Shown here in pieces: positions 1 through 12,652 of a DNA stretch of 64,000 nucleotides. The notes below the pieces were generated by a model, which saw nothing but the letters and a program-made list of their open reading frames with translations, searched no databases and was not told where the DNA came from. Numbering within the stretch: the first letter of the stretch is position 1; each line of letters opens with the position of its first letter. The DNA comes from Hordeum vulgare subsp. vulgare. Taxonomy: Eukaryota > Streptophyta > Magnoliopsida > Poales > Poaceae. The stretch is taken from NCBI RefSeq assembly GCF_904849725.1, contig NC_058519.1:187167703-187231702 (forward strand), in the 5' to 3' direction. The position numbers and the translations under genes are program-made.

Positions 1-555
1 TCCTTGAATGTGTTTTGCTTATCGTAGTTCTATACAAATTTGACCACAGGATTGACATTGCAGCTGAATCAGCCGTTCCGGGGTAAGCGTGGTCCTGTTG
101 ACTACCGAGTGATTCCTATTCTCACGTGTAAGAAGCCAACAAGAGTTGAGTTTGATGTGTTGGTATTTATTTGAACTCTCAATTATATTTCATTTTGTAT
201 TGTCCTCTTCCATGTGAAACCTCGGGTGTACTCCGGACGCATTTTGTCTCGCGGCAATCTTGCGTCAGACATCTTGATATCCCATGAAACTTGTAAGAAT
301 TGCGATGGTGTATCTAGGGCACCGGGGCGTGTGGTGTACCTGTCCACCCAATATTGGTAGCCTTATTGCATGTTTTGAAGCTTTTTTTTTAGTAAAATGC
401 GGACAAACACAACATCTATAGATCATGCTTGTGCCAATTATTTGACCAATCTAAGCGACACATTTGAAGATAATTACACGGACACAAATGATAAAGATGG
501 TTACTACAAATCATCCGGATGATTTGTGTCAAAATTAAGCCCAGACGCTCTACAG
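1..555. other. Unassigned nuclear DNA
   Basis: No convincing coding region, RNA gene or transposon end is visible. The stretch is ordinary mixed-composition DNA with a short T-run near 380. It may be the outer part of the DNA transposon suspected just downstream, but no terminal inverted repeat was found. Confidence 0.4.
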
Positions 556-900
556 CCGTACAAATCAGCCAGCTCCTGCAGCAGCTCCATGGCAACAACT
601 CAAAGCACCGGTGGCGCGGCGGTGCTTCATTGCAACCTCGTCGGAGCTCCAACGACCTTGCAGCGCTTCACTGCAACTTCGGCGGCGCTTCATTGCAACC
701 TCGCCGGAGCTCCAACGACCCCGCAACGCTTCATTGCAACTTCGACGGCGCTTTCGACGCTTCATTGCAACCTCGTTGAAGCTCCAACGAACCCCACGAC
801 GCTTCATTGCAGCTTGGCGGCGCTATCCGGCGCTTCATTGGAATCTCGTCGGAGCTCCAACGAACCCTGCCACGCTTCATTGCAATCTCGATGATGTTTC
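556..900. repeat. GC-rich minisatellite with CTTCATTGCAA core
   Basis: A motif of the form CTTCATTGCAACCTCG followed by a GGAGCTCCAACGA-like half recurs about seven times, alternating with a shorter CTTCATTGCAACTTCG variant, so the higher-order unit is roughly 60 bp. Every frame stays open across it because the unit is rich in C and G and poor in stop triplets, which produces several overlapping spurious ORFs on both strands. The copies are imperfect. I infer a tandem array inside a DNA transposon, since such GC-rich arrays occur there in grasses, but no transposase or terminal repeat proves it. Confidence 0.7.
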
Positions 901-1379
901 CTTGCGGCGCGAACACCAGCACAGTGGTGCTCCATCACTGCATCCCGACAATCGCCGCGAAGCTTCACCGCACTGCAGCTTCCCCAGGAGGCGCGCACCA
1001 TCGGCAAGAACCAAGTGCTCCTCTGCAACGTCGGTCGCTCTGCACCAACGTCGATGACGGTGCCAAACGGTGCTCGTCGACATTGAGCATGACGACGGAC
1101 GCCAGGATGCTAGAAGACAGCATGGGTGCGACGGATTGATGGCTAGGATGCTGCACGCCGCTTTGCGGATGCTCCGGCGAGGGCCATGGTTGAAAGTCAA
1201 AGAGGAGAAATAAAGAGGAAAAGTGGAGATTGCGTGTCTGATGGAAGAACGAGTGGATCTCACTGCGTGTGAAGGTAAGGCAGACGGTGAGTGCGTGGTT
1301 CAGATGGACGCGCAGCGTTGCACGATCAACCTTAATCGGATGGCTCGTGAGGCAACTTACATTAGTCAGAAATCAGTCG
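901..1379. other. Unassigned GC-rich DNA, possible transposon interior
   Basis: Composition continues that of the minisatellite, with purine-rich stretches around 1190-1270. No protein domain is recognisable in any frame. It is probably part of the same element as its neighbours, but this is inference only. Confidence 0.3.
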
Positions 1380-1867
1380 GGCAGTTTTAAATGTTTTCCA
1401 ATGATAAATAGTGTGGCTGAAGTATTTGGCACACCACAATTTACGTCACACAGTTGACCCACACAAACTGTTTGTGATGGACTAAAATAATGCAAACGGT
1501 TAACTGAATACAAGTGTGTGTGATGTAAGACATACAGTTCATCCGAATGAATTATTTGCGATGAGGCAAAATAACACAACCGATTCGACATCTGAAGTTG
1601 TGTGTAATACCAGGCAAACATGTTGCTTGGACGAACTATTTGCGATGACAAAAGATGTGTGTGATACCTGGTAAACAGGTCAGTAATCGAAATTGTGTGG
1701 GAAGATAGATAAAAAAGACAGACGATTCCTGATAATAAGTTGTGTATGATGTCGGCAAACACTTGCTCGCACCCAATTGTGTGTGATTGTTGAAATCATC
1801 GTCGACTTGTTCCTTCTTTAATGGTAAGCGATGTGATTTGCTCGGTATGCATACCATCTATGCTCTA
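1380..1867. mobile_element. Subterminal-type repeat array, candidate DNA transposon
   Basis: Short motifs such as TTGTGTGTGAT and GGCAAACA recur every 50 to 70 bases between about 1500 and 1800, interleaved with a GAACTATTTGCGATGA motif that appears at least twice. Degenerate dispersed short motifs of this kind are typical of the subterminal regions of CACTA transposons. No CACTA end or transposase is visible, so the class is a guess. Bases 1484-1867 recur almost unchanged at 25077-25459. The array ends at CTCTA (1863-1867), which serves as the target site of the LTR element that begins at 1868. Confidence 0.45.
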
Positions 1868-1931
1868 TGTCGGCGATGCTAGGTCGACACCTATGGGAAT
1901 CAACGTGAAACCCTTGCGATCGTAGGACGGG
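1868..1931 (-). mobile_element. Element L, 3' LTR, outer piece
   Basis: This is the left piece of an LTR that reads on the minus strand. It starts with TGTCGGCGATGC (the inverted form of the CCGACA end) and matches the starts of the related LTRs at 24945 and 25460. After 64 bases it is interrupted by a solo LTR beginning TGTTAGAG, and it resumes at 22817. The last five bases, ACGGG (1927-1931), pair with GCGGG at 22817-22821 as the target-site duplication of the inserted LTR. An uninterrupted copy of the site is visible near 25516. Confidence 0.8.
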
Positions 1932-2371
1932 TGTTAGAGCATATATCTTCATATGTGGTTTTGGTAATTGATGACAATTCCTATGGACTAATGGTTGCCT
2001 TAAGTTATATTTATTGGATTTGTCCATAGACACTTCTTGAAGTCCATTTGTTGGGTTCAAGGAGTTTATATGATGACCAAGATGGTACTCAAGGTATTAT
2101 CTAAAGAATGGTCATAGAGACACAAGGTTGATCAAGATCTCAGACAAAGAGTAAATCAAGATGATCAACACACAAAGCGTACAAGATGTACCGAGAAGGA
2201 TCAAGTGATCCCATGGTATGGTAAGCATTGTCCATTACGTGTTTGTGTACTAACCCATGGTCTTCATGAGAGTTCTATGTGGGGTTAGGTGTGTCTCCAT
2301 GGGCTTGCGTCTAGAGGAAGATCTCATACAAAGCGTACAAGATGTACCGAGAGGGATCAAGTGATCCCATG
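1932..2371 (+). mobile_element. SIRE/Maximus-like copia solo LTR, part 1
   Basis: The LTR opens with TGTTAGAGC and runs into a 156-bp tandem repeat before being broken at 2371, where organelle-derived DNA begins. The sequence resumes at 20558 in the same repeat phase. The whole LTR (both parts) is about 2.7 kb, begins TG and ends CA, and is bounded by the 5-bp duplication ACGGG/GCGGG, with no internal region, so it is a solo LTR. The family name rests on remembered similarity of the LTR start and length to SIRE-lineage elements of Triticeae; the solo-LTR call does not depend on it. Confidence 0.75.
2172..2371 (+). repeat. 156-bp tandem repeat inside the LTR, left part
   Basis: ACAAAGCGTACAAGATG starts at 2172 and again at 2328, a spacing of 156 bases, and the intervening sequence repeats with few differences. 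Together with the part at 20559-20826 the LTR holds about three copies. The organelle block interrupts the second copy. Confidence 0.85.
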
Positions 2372-3939
2372 AGCTAGAGAAGCACCTGGCCCTGTACCTG
2401 TGCTGATTGAGTTCGAGAGCACCGGTATTTATTGCATTAGGACAGGTCTTGCATTGCTAGAGCTTTTAGGAAGACGAGTAGCTCTCGAGTACGTTTCTGT
2501 TTCAGCCACTCCAAATGAGCGTGTTTCACCATGCTCCACCAACCGTTCCAAACTGGCATCCTTTCCTAAACTCAATGAACTAATTGAGAATTCTTCCCTG
2601 CCTGGGTGTGCCCTTAATGAATTGATCCGTTGGCGGCTATAGTGAGATCTGGGTCAGAGTCTATCTCCCCATCCCTCCGGCGAGGTAGCAAGTACCCCTA
2701 TTTCTATCTATACCTCGTACCCTTTCTTGTAGTAGTCAGTCTACGTTCTAATCCCTTTTGAAAGAGCTAGAGGAAGTAATGGGATATTTTAAGTTACTCC
2801 TTCGTATCTCTCTTTTCTGTTCGCCGGAAGGGAAGAAAAGCTGATCCTTATACTTTGTAACAGTAACAGCTCTGTTCGGCTTTTACCGAGTTACCGATCC
2901 TATCTGTGGTCGAACAGCTTGATTTCCTAAAATTTAGGAATGCATGAGATACTCATTTGGAGGGGAGTCCTGATCCTGTGGGATTTCTTCTTCTTCTTGT
3001 ACTGCAATCTCTTCTGTGGCATCATTTGGTGTGTCAGTTTCCTGCATGACATTGATAGTAGGGATTAACTTGCAGAAGTTTTTGATTGGTCTTTTTCATG
3101 TCATGGGATAACCCCCCCGAAAGAAGAGTGCAAAGACCAAGTTCCCATTTCCTCCGTTCATCCACGAGAATCGATATTCGTTCTTTCCACTTTGAATATG
3201 TCAATTCTCATCCGCCTCGTCTCTACGGAGAACAGTACCCCTCAGTGGCTCCAGTCACGCCTCTCGGATTCACTCCTCGAGTGGAATAAGTGGGTCCTTC
3301 TTCTTTTTCCTGACTGATGAAGGTCGAAACTGAAGATCGAATCAAGCGGCCGATCCAAGCTTTAAGAACTCAATCGTCCGTCCGACCGAATCACTCGTTT
3401 ATGGCTCTGATTCCAAGTCAGGGTTTAAAAAAAAGCAAAAAAAAAAGAGTCAAATCGCACCATCTCTATAATAAGTAAATGCCTTTTTTTTCCTGAGGTT
3501 GTCGGAATTATTCGCAATATCCATTTATACAGAATGGTAAAGAGGGCTCCTCTATGATTATCAATTCCAGAAATCCGTACAAATATGAAAGGGAATCAGA
3601 ATTTCGTAGGTAGAGGGGGCCAAGGTGCCAGAAACATGGATTTCATGGAAACAAGGTAATCCGTAGTTGGTAGCAGATGTTCCGCGGGATCAGATATCCT
3701 CCGTCTTGTCTCTGCATTCGAGGAATGCTTGTAGCTGTGCTAGGCGTGAGAAGAACTCTACAATACGGTTTCTACGATTGGTACCAGATTGGAATTCATT
3801 CTCGGAACTCTCCTTGTGATTTCAGAAAACACAAGCTCTCTATTTTCGGGTGAAATGACATATATTTGGGAAAGGAAGTCCCCGTCCTTGGGTCTCTCCA
3901 AAATATATCTTTCAAAATCTATCTTTCAAAGATTCACTA
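2372..3939. other. Mitochondrial-like unassigned DNA
   Basis: No gene could be identified. Texture, with few repeats, balanced composition and runs of short pyrimidine tracts, is like plant mitochondrial spacer. Around 2940-3060 the minus strand encodes an acidic stretch with several consecutive Glu residues that faintly recalls the linker of copia polyproteins, but this is too short to claim. An A-rich run lies near 3427-3450. Confidence 0.4.
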
Positions 3940-4260
3940 AAAAAAAGACAGTTGGCGGGTCTCTTTGTATGTCTTGTCCGGAAAGAGGAGGAGTTAATGA
4001 TTATTCGTTCGCCGGAACCAGAAGTAAAAATTGTTGTGGATAGGGATCCTGTAAAAACATCTTTTGAGGAATGGGCGAGACCCGACCATTTCTCAAGAAC
4101 ACTAGCTAAGGGCCCTGATACTACCACTTGGATCTGGAACCTACATGCTGATGCTCATGATTTCGATAGTCATACTGGTGATTTGGAGGAGATTTCTAGA
4201 AAAGTTTTTAGTGCTCATTTCGGGCAACTTTCCATTATCTTTCTTTGGTTGAGTGGCATG
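3940..4260 (+). pseudogene. psaA: Plastid psaA 5' fragment
   Basis: PsaA is a reaction-centre core protein of photosystem I in the thylakoid membrane. Here only its beginning is present: about 55 bases of leader, a GAAAGAGGAG ribosome-binding region, the ATG at 3997, and some 88 codons reading [13 protein letters not shown] through the segment ending [11 protein letters not shown]. The remaining 660 or so residues, with all membrane helices and cofactor ligands beyond that point, are missing. After 4260 the frame runs into unrelated sequence and stops at 4345. The first codons match a grass plastid gene closely with a few replacements. It is a transferred fragment and cannot be functional. 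Confidence 0.93.
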
Positions 4261-4400
4261 TTCGCCCGCTGGGCCGAGTGTTCGCCCACTTATTTTTCTT
4301 CACCTTTAGAGAGAAATCTGTGTCCGCCCCAGCAAGAAAACCGTTGATTAAGAATATATAGTGAATTCTTGGACAAGCTCCCTTCTGCCTTTGCACTCGA
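4261..4400. other. Unassigned organelle-like spacer
   Basis: This joins the psaA fragment to a plastid 23S rRNA fragment. No feature is recognisable. Confidence 0.35.
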
Positions 4401-4552
4401 GGACCAATGTCCGTCTGGCCCGAGGAAACCTTTGCACGCCTCCGTTACCTTTTGGGAGGCCTACGCCCCATAGAAACTGTCTACCTGAGACTGTCCCTTG
4501 GCCCGTGGGTCTGACACAAGGTTAGAATCTGAGCTCTTCCAGAGTGGTATCA
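4401..4552 (-). pseudogene. rrn23: Plastid 23S rRNA fragment
   Basis: Read on the minus strand, this matches the plastid large-subunit rRNA around the conserved CAGTTTCTATGGGGCG and AACGGAGGCGTGCAAAGG stretches. About 150 of roughly 2,900 bases are present. The wording of the conserved region is the plastid rather than the mitochondrial form. It carries small differences, such as GTGGGT for the usual GTAGGT, consistent with drift after transfer. Confidence 0.85.
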
Positions 4553-5254
4553 CCTTGACATGAAAGACTCTTTTCCTAACCTGACTGTTCTACCTGGCTA
4601 GTTCACTTCACTTTTCGAGGGATCCTGGATTGGAGTTTTATTATTAAATAAGAGAATATAAAAAGTAAATAGGAGAAGACATAACCAAAAGAATTGTTAG
4701 AAATAAGTCAATTTATCAAGTTGAGGCATTTCGATTTGGATTTCAAATAATCAAGAAAAAAAAAGACTCCGGATCGTACTTTTGCTATTTTACGTCCCTC
4801 TTTTTCAGCATGGATGCCACCCCGGAAAGTTTTTTAATAAGATTTGACAGACGCTCCTGGGGCTTCCAAATACATTAGCCAATATGAGACGTAAACATGT
4901 CAGTCAGCCAGGTCTAAAATCCACTTTTCAGTCTTATTGCTTTCTTTTTGAGTCCTAAAAAAGAATTTGCAATTATGGAATCCTATCTTAAAGGCCATTG
5001 TGCTCAGTCCCTTTTGCAAACTCTGTATCCTGTCTCCACAAGCCTATAGCCCTCGTTTGAGCAAGATGCGTTCGGTTCGCGCCATTGACTACATCATATT
5101 CATATAGAAGGAGTCGAGAAAGAATCAATCACAAGCGGTCTTTACTGAAGGAAACCCCCAATCTGCGAAATTCGACTCGAATAGTTCGGTCGAGCACTGG
5201 GCTCCTTGCCCTTAATGCTTACACGAAATTCCACTCTCCTCTGTCTCACTCAAA
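4553..5254. other. Unassigned organelle-like DNA
   Basis: An AT-rich part (about 4640-4790) could be plastid spacer and the remainder mitochondrial spacer. No gene recognised. Confidence 0.3.
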
Positions 5255-5368
5255 TGAATTGGTTTCGAGAGCATTCCGCCACTTTTTGGCGACTTTCACT
5301 TTCAACCCGATTCACCGCCTACGTGCCCTTTACGCCCAGTCATTCCGAAGAACACTTGCCCCCCCGTC

Positions 5369-5404
<36 letters not shown>

Positions 5405-5450
5405 CTTCCTCGAGTCCTGTCATGATCGCGCACTCTGAAAGAAAAAGCCT
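5255..5450 (-). pseudogene. rrn18: Mitochondrial 18S rRNA fragment
   Basis: The plus strand shows the complement of the universal 530-loop region, including CCGCGGCTGCTGGCACGGAG, in a context matching plant mitochondrial small-subunit rRNA (GTGCCCTTTACGCCCAGTCA and the following bases) rather than the plastid 16S. Only about 200 bases are present, so it is a fragment on the minus strand. It is one of two clear mitochondrial genic markers in the block. Confidence 0.85.
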
Positions 5451-5780
5451 TCTCTCAGACTTCAAGGTCAATGAAAGCGGGATTCAAAATGATTGACAGG
5501 TACCAAAGCAAACATCCCTTTTCCCCTTGCCTGACTCCCCATGACGAATCCTTTGTCTACCCGGATCTTCAAAGAGCCTCAAAAAACAAAATTATCAAGC
5601 ATTAAAAATACGATACTATACCATAAGCCCTTTTTTCCTTACCTTAAAAAAGAAAGAGTACGGGAATGATGTCCTGAATAGAAGAAGCGGGAATAGGAAG
5701 ATTTTTTATTCCTTTTGTTACTCTAGTGTATGGTAGAATTGCTATCGATTCGATGATCCCTATAGGGCGCGGTCAGCGAC
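5451..5780. other. Unassigned organelle-like DNA before the BARE solo LTR
   Basis: No gene recognised. The sequence continues after the LTR insertion at 7618, so 5451-5785 and 7618 onward were once contiguous. Confidence 0.4.
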
Positions 5781-5785
5781 AGTTC

Positions 5786-7612
5786 TATTGGAATTATGCC
5801 CTAGAGGCAATAATAAATATAGTTATTATTATAATTCATGTATCAAGATAATCGTTTATTATCCATGCTATAATTGTATTGAATGAAGACTCATTTACAT
5901 GTGTGGATACATAGACAAAACACCGTCCCTAGCATGCCTCTAGTTGGCTAGCCAGTTGATCAATGATAGTCAGTGTCTTCTGATTACGAACAAGGTGTTG
6001 TTGCTTGATAACTGGATCACGTCATTAGGAGAATCACGTGATGGACTAGACCCAAACTAATAGACATAGCATGTTGATCGTGTCATTTTGTTGCTACTGT
6101 TTTTTGCGTGTCAAGTATTTATTCCTATGACCATGAGATCATATAACTCACTGACACCGGAGGAATGCTTTGTGTGTATCAAACGTCGCAACGTAACTGG
6201 GTGACTATAAAGATGCTCTACAGGTATCTCCGAAGGTGTTAGTTGAGTTAGTATGGATCAAGACTGGGATTTGTCACTCCGTGTGACGGAGAGGTATCTC
6301 GGGGCCCACTCGGTAATACAACATCACACACAAGCCTTGCAAGCAATGTAACTTAGTGTAAGTTGCGGGATCTTGTATTACGGAACGAGTAAAGAGACTT
6401 GCCGGTAAACGAGATTGAAATAGGTATACGGATACTGACGATCGAATCTCGGGCAAGTAACATACCGAAGGACAAAGGGAATGACATACGGGATTATATG
6501 AATCCTTGGCACTGAGGTTCAAACGATAAGATCTTCGTAGAATATGTAGGATCCAATATGGGCATCCATGTCCCGCTATTGGATATTGACCGAGGAGTCT
6601 CTCGGGTCATGTCTACATAGTTCTCGAACCCGCAGGGTCTGCACACTTAAGGTTCGACGTTGTTTTATGCGTATTTGAGTTATATGGTTGGTTACCGAAT
6701 GTTGTTCGGAGTCCCGGATGATATCACGAACGTCACGAGGGTTTCCGGAATGGTCCGGAAACGAAGATTGATATATAGGATGACCTCATTTGATTACCGG
6801 AAGGTTTTCGGAGTTACCGGGAATGTACCGGGAATGACGAATGGGTTCCGGGAGTTCACCGGAGGGGGGGGGGGCAACCCACCCCGGGGAAGCCCATAGG
6901 CTTTGAGGGAGGCACACCAGCCCTTAGTGGGCTGGTGGGACAGCCCACAAGTGCCCTATGCGCCATAGAGATAAAAATCAAAGAGAAAGAAAAAAAAGGA
7001 GGAGGTGGGAAGGAAGGGGGACTCCCTCCCACCAAACCAAGTCCAACTCGGTTTGGGGGGGGGGGGTCCTCCCCCCTTGGACTCGGCCGACCCCCTTGGG
7101 GCTCCTTGAGCCCCAAGGCAAGGTCCCCTCCCTCCCACCTATATATACGGAGGTTTTAGGGCTGATTTGAGACGACTTTTCCACGGCAGCCCGACCACAT
7201 ACCTCCACGGTTTTTCCTCTAGATCACGTTTCTGCGGAGCTCGGGCGGAGCCCTGCTGAGACAAGGTCATCACCAACCTCCGGAGCGCCGTCACGCTGCC
7301 GGAGAACTCTTCTACCTCTTCGTCTCTCTTGCTGGATCAAGAAGGCCGAGATCATCGTCGAGCTGTACGTGTGCTGAACGCGGAGGTGCCGTCCGTTCGG
7401 TACTAGATCGTGGGACTGATCGCGGGATTGTTCGCGGGGCGGATCGAGGGACGTGAGGACGTTCCACTACATCAACCGCGTTCTGTAACGCTTCTGCTGT
7501 ACGATCTACAAGGGTACGTAGATCACTCATCCCCTCTCGTAGATGGACATCACCATGATAGGTCTTCGTGCGCGTAGGAAATTTTTTGTTTCCCATGCGA
7601 CGTTCCCCAACA
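5786..7612 (+). mobile_element. BARE/WIS/Angela-type copia solo LTR
   Basis: A 1,827-bp LTR starts at TATTGGAATTATGCCC (the usual first bases are TGTTGG, so one base has changed) and ends at TTCCCCAACA. The exact 5-bp duplication AGTTC flanks it at 5781-5785 and 7613-7617. There is no primer site, polypurine tract or coding region beside it, so it is a solo LTR left by recombination between the two LTRs of a full element. The GC-rich centre (about 6860-7110) with long G and C runs and the TATA box at 7140 are normal for this family. It shows that the organelle block was already nuclear when the element inserted. Confidence 0.95.
7140..7147 (+). promoter_or_regulatory. LTR TATA box
   Basis: TATATATA follows the GC-rich centre of the solo LTR, at the place where BARE-type LTRs carry their promoter. 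Confidence 0.5.
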
Positions 7613-7797
7613 AGTTCATCATAAGGAACTATTGATCATAGGCGTACACTCTGAAAAGAACTGAATGAAACTCTCTTGTTTCGTCAACTTTGATATCATT
7701 AGCTGTCACTCTGTCAGCCGTTGTTTAGTAGATTTCAACGCGAGTTCAGTCATTCTCTTATATACTGAAAAGTACCAACAAGGAAGGAGGATTTTCA

Positions 7798-7926
7798 ATG
7801 CGGGATATAAAAACATATCTCTCTGTAGCACCCGTGCTAAGTACTCTATGGTTTGGTGCTTTAGCAGGTTTATTGATAGAAATTAATCGTTTATTCCCGG
7901 ATGCTTTGTCATTCCCTTTTTTTAAT
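7798..7926 (+). pseudogene. psaJ: Plastid psaJ copy
   Basis: PsaJ is a small single-helix subunit of photosystem I. Starting at the ATG at 7798 behind AAGGAAGGAGG, the reading frame gives [20 protein letters not shown] and continues with one hydrophobic helix to the final SFPFF, 42 residues, the length expected in grasses as I recall it. The T-run after CCC at the 3' end holds seven T; with eight the next codon would be TAA. As it stands, the frame reads on for 39 more codons to 8043. Plastid leader sequence precedes the gene, and similarity fades after about 7940. One-base loss in a homopolymer is the likely break, but grass-specific 3' ends vary. Confidence 0.9.
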
Positions 7927-7940
7927 TCTAGTTATTGCTA

Positions 7941-8435
7941 TGGGAGGGATAGATTTCTTCGTGATATGACAAAATTTTATCTTATCCTTTCTTCCAAAGG
8001 CTCCTCGGCTAAGAAAAATAATAGTTGTATTAGCAAGGCATGAAAGGGATTTTCTAATGCTATCCGAAGACGAATCGGAATACGGAACCGGAAGCCGTAG
8101 CCCAGAACCTTTAGCTTGAGCGGAAGGGGAGGAAACCGGCTATTCGAACTGGCGGGTGGGTGGATACCCTAGTGCTTATTGCTTTGTCGGAGCAGGGGCG
8201 GAGAGGGATTCATTAGTTTGACAACACAAGGGTGTCATCAAAGAGAATTGAACTATTCTCCGGGTACTCGTACCGCTTAAGCCCAAGCAAGTGAAGAAAT
8301 CCTGTAAGATGGACTTGATTTACTTTCCTTTCCAAGACCCATACCAAGTTCAAGCTTTCCCCAGCCCGTTTTCATCAATGGACTCCTGAAGTCTACGAAG
8401 GAGTGTGGTTCGTACGACAAATTCCTACCTTGGAA
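7941..8435. other. Mitochondrial-like unassigned DNA
   Basis: No gene recognised between psaJ and the 26S rRNA fragment. Confidence 0.35.
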
Positions 8436-8677
8436 GGGCTCACGCTCAACGGATCAAAGGTATGCCGGGGATAACAGGCTGATGACTCCCAAGAGCTCTT
8501 ATCGACGGAGTCGTTTGGCACCTCGATGTCGACTCATCACATCCTGGGGTTGAAGAAGGTCCCAAGGGTTTGGTTGTTCGCCGATGAAAGTGGTACGTGA
8601 GTTGGGTTTAGAACGTCGTGAGACAGTTCGGTTCCTATCTACCGTTGGTGTTAAAGGGAGAACTGCGAGGAGCCAGC
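8436..8677 (+). pseudogene. rrn26: Mitochondrial 26S rRNA fragment
   Basis: The stretch contains the highly conserved peptidyl-transferase-region wording GGGGATAACAGGCTGATG, followed by GAGCTCTTATCGACGGAGTC and further typical domain V bases. The surrounding bases (GCTCAACGGATCAAAGG, CCCAAGGGTTTGG) are the plant mitochondrial form. About 240 bases are present, on the plus strand. It ends abruptly at CAGCCGG, where a psaB fragment in the opposite orientation begins and shares about four bases. Confidence 0.85.
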
Positions 8678-8814
8678 CGGCAATGAGAAAAATAAATGCA
8701 ATAGCTAAATGATGGTGAGCCATATCAGTCAGCCACAAACTTTGTGTTTGTGGATGGAATCCCCCAAGAAGAGTTAGAATGGCAGTTCCCGCTCCTTGAG
8801 CGGTACCAAATAAA
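8677..8814 (-). pseudogene. psaB: Plastid psaB fragment, copy 1
   Basis: On the minus strand this encodes part of PsaB, a core subunit of photosystem I, reading through [19 protein letters not shown] to LIAG. The 138 bases are identical by eye to 11990-12127 within the second psaB fragment. Only about 45 codons remain. It is joined on the left to mitochondrial 26S rRNA and on the right to unrelated DNA. Confidence 0.92.
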
Positions 8815-8857
8815 AAGAATAAGTTTACACGCCGGGTGCATACTTCAGTGCCACTAA

Positions 8858-10600
<1,743 letters not shown>

Positions 10601-10621
10601 CTACCACTGAGTTAAAAGGGC
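10601..10621 (-). pseudogene. trnT-GGU: Plastid trnT-GGU 5' stub
   Basis: Read on the minus strand, the 21 bases match the first part of plastid trnT-GGU: the 5' acceptor strand and the D-arm up to GGTAG. The anticodon arm, T-arm and 3' acceptor strand are missing. It is a short match, but the flanking T-rich sequence also resembles plastid upstream DNA. Confidence 0.55.
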
Positions 10622-11794
10622 TTTTTATTTAATTCAAAAATTTGCCATTTACTAAGGCCAGGAAGGGGGTAAAGGGGGATCGGGGGAAGGTGAAAAGTTC
10701 AAGTTCATTCCTCCCTCTAATTCCATCCATATCCAGGTGGTGAGGAGGAGAGGAGGCACACCCTCGCCCATACGAGGGGTAAGATTTGTATGGCCTTCCT
10801 CTGTTGTAAAGGGGCCACCCTTAGAGGTGGGCTCCCTTTACGCATGAGGCTTCTGGGTTGAAGCTACTGGTATAAGACCCGGCCTGGCATCTCTACTTGG
10901 ACTATCCTTTACGTTACCCGCTTTAAAGTGCCAGTCTTCTCATCTCGATAACCAATCCAGGTAAGATTAGATCCATGCTTATACGAACTCAAGAAAGTAG
11001 ACCTTGCCCTGAACTAGAATCAAAGCAAACTCAATCCTCACAACTTAAAGGAGAAACTAGGAAATAGAGCTAGATAGGCTCTATACACGCTCGAAAGATC
11101 ATAGTAAAATATAGAAGTGATGAATGCCGTGAATATTCCTTTCTTCTCCGTAAAATTAAGTCTATCAATCAGTCCTTTTCTGAACTGATTTCTATAGCCC
11201 TGCTTCCCTCCCGCAATCGGAGTGAAACTACCATAAAAGGTTTGTCGATGGATAATAGAACTGAGCTGGCCAAACGCTTGGGCGCTCTACATACGAGCCT
11301 TGTCTACGAAGCTTCGCTTCATCATCTTGCTTGCTTCCAGCGAAGCTTAACGCACTATAACATAGGCATGCATGATGGTATGGTAGGAAGACTCCTTTTA
11401 AGGCCGACCACTACATAGGAGCGATAGGAAGCCAAGCCGTCAAAAGGAAAGGCGAGCAGCCCTTATTGCAATAGCAAACGGCCTACTTATAGCCCTATTT
11501 ATACCCTTTCTCGGGGACTTCAACGGGCCTTACAAGCTCAATAAATTGCAATTCTTCACCTTTTCCCTTATATGTCGTGGCAGGCGAGCTCCCTTCTGGT
11601 AAAAAGGATTTGAGTGGAAGGTTGAGCGCCCCTTAACGTTTAGAAGTATCCTTTTCAACGATTAGAAACCTTTCTATTCTATGACGGCTAAGTCGAGGGC
11701 AGACACAACAGGTCACGAAGAGCTAGAGGATATAGAATTCCTATTTACCGGGAACGGAAGGAAACATCGGCTCTTCCGAGATCTTATGTAAAAG
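10622..11794. other. Mitochondrial-like unassigned DNA
   Basis: No gene recognised. The region contains several CTTCGCTTCATC-like and AAGCTTCG motifs around 11315-11350 of the kind found in plant mitochondrial spacers. Confidence 0.35.
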
Positions 11795-12518
<724 letters not shown>

Positions 12519-12652
12519 GAGCAAGAGCTAAAGTAGCTCCTAAGAATAGTGTTATTGTACCTACTAAAGAAATAAAACTCATTATCAAAGGTAAAGATAT
12601 GAAAAGAGGAAGAAGTCGAGCTAGAAGAAAAATTCCCGCAGCAACCATTGAG
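12519..12652 (-). pseudogene. ndhF: Plastid ndhF fragment
   Basis: NdhF is a large membrane subunit of the chloroplast NADH dehydrogenase-like complex. The minus strand encodes about 45 codons, [16 protein letters not shown], then [19 protein letters not shown] and ATLALAQR, matching a conserved pair of transmembrane segments of the proton-pumping domain. Sequence on both sides is unrelated. It is a fragment of a protein of more than 700 residues. Confidence 0.88.

Noticed and set aside
611..1263. Several overlapping open frames of 60 to 148 codons on both strands
   Set aside because: They lie across the GC-rich minisatellite and its flank, encode repetitive Arg/Ser/Cys-rich peptides, and overlap in all frames. 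They are composition artefacts.
2940..3060. Acidic minus-strand stretch resembling a copia linker
   Set aside because: Only about 40 codons with a low-complexity Glu run and no neighbouring domain; too weak to call.
5206..5496. Open frame of 96 codons on the plus strand
   Set aside because: It overlaps the antisense of the mitochondrial 18S rRNA fragment; the openness comes from rRNA sequence.
6856..7208. Gly/Pro-rich open frames on both strands
   Set aside because: They fall in the GC-rich centre of the BARE-type LTR, where all strands show such frames.
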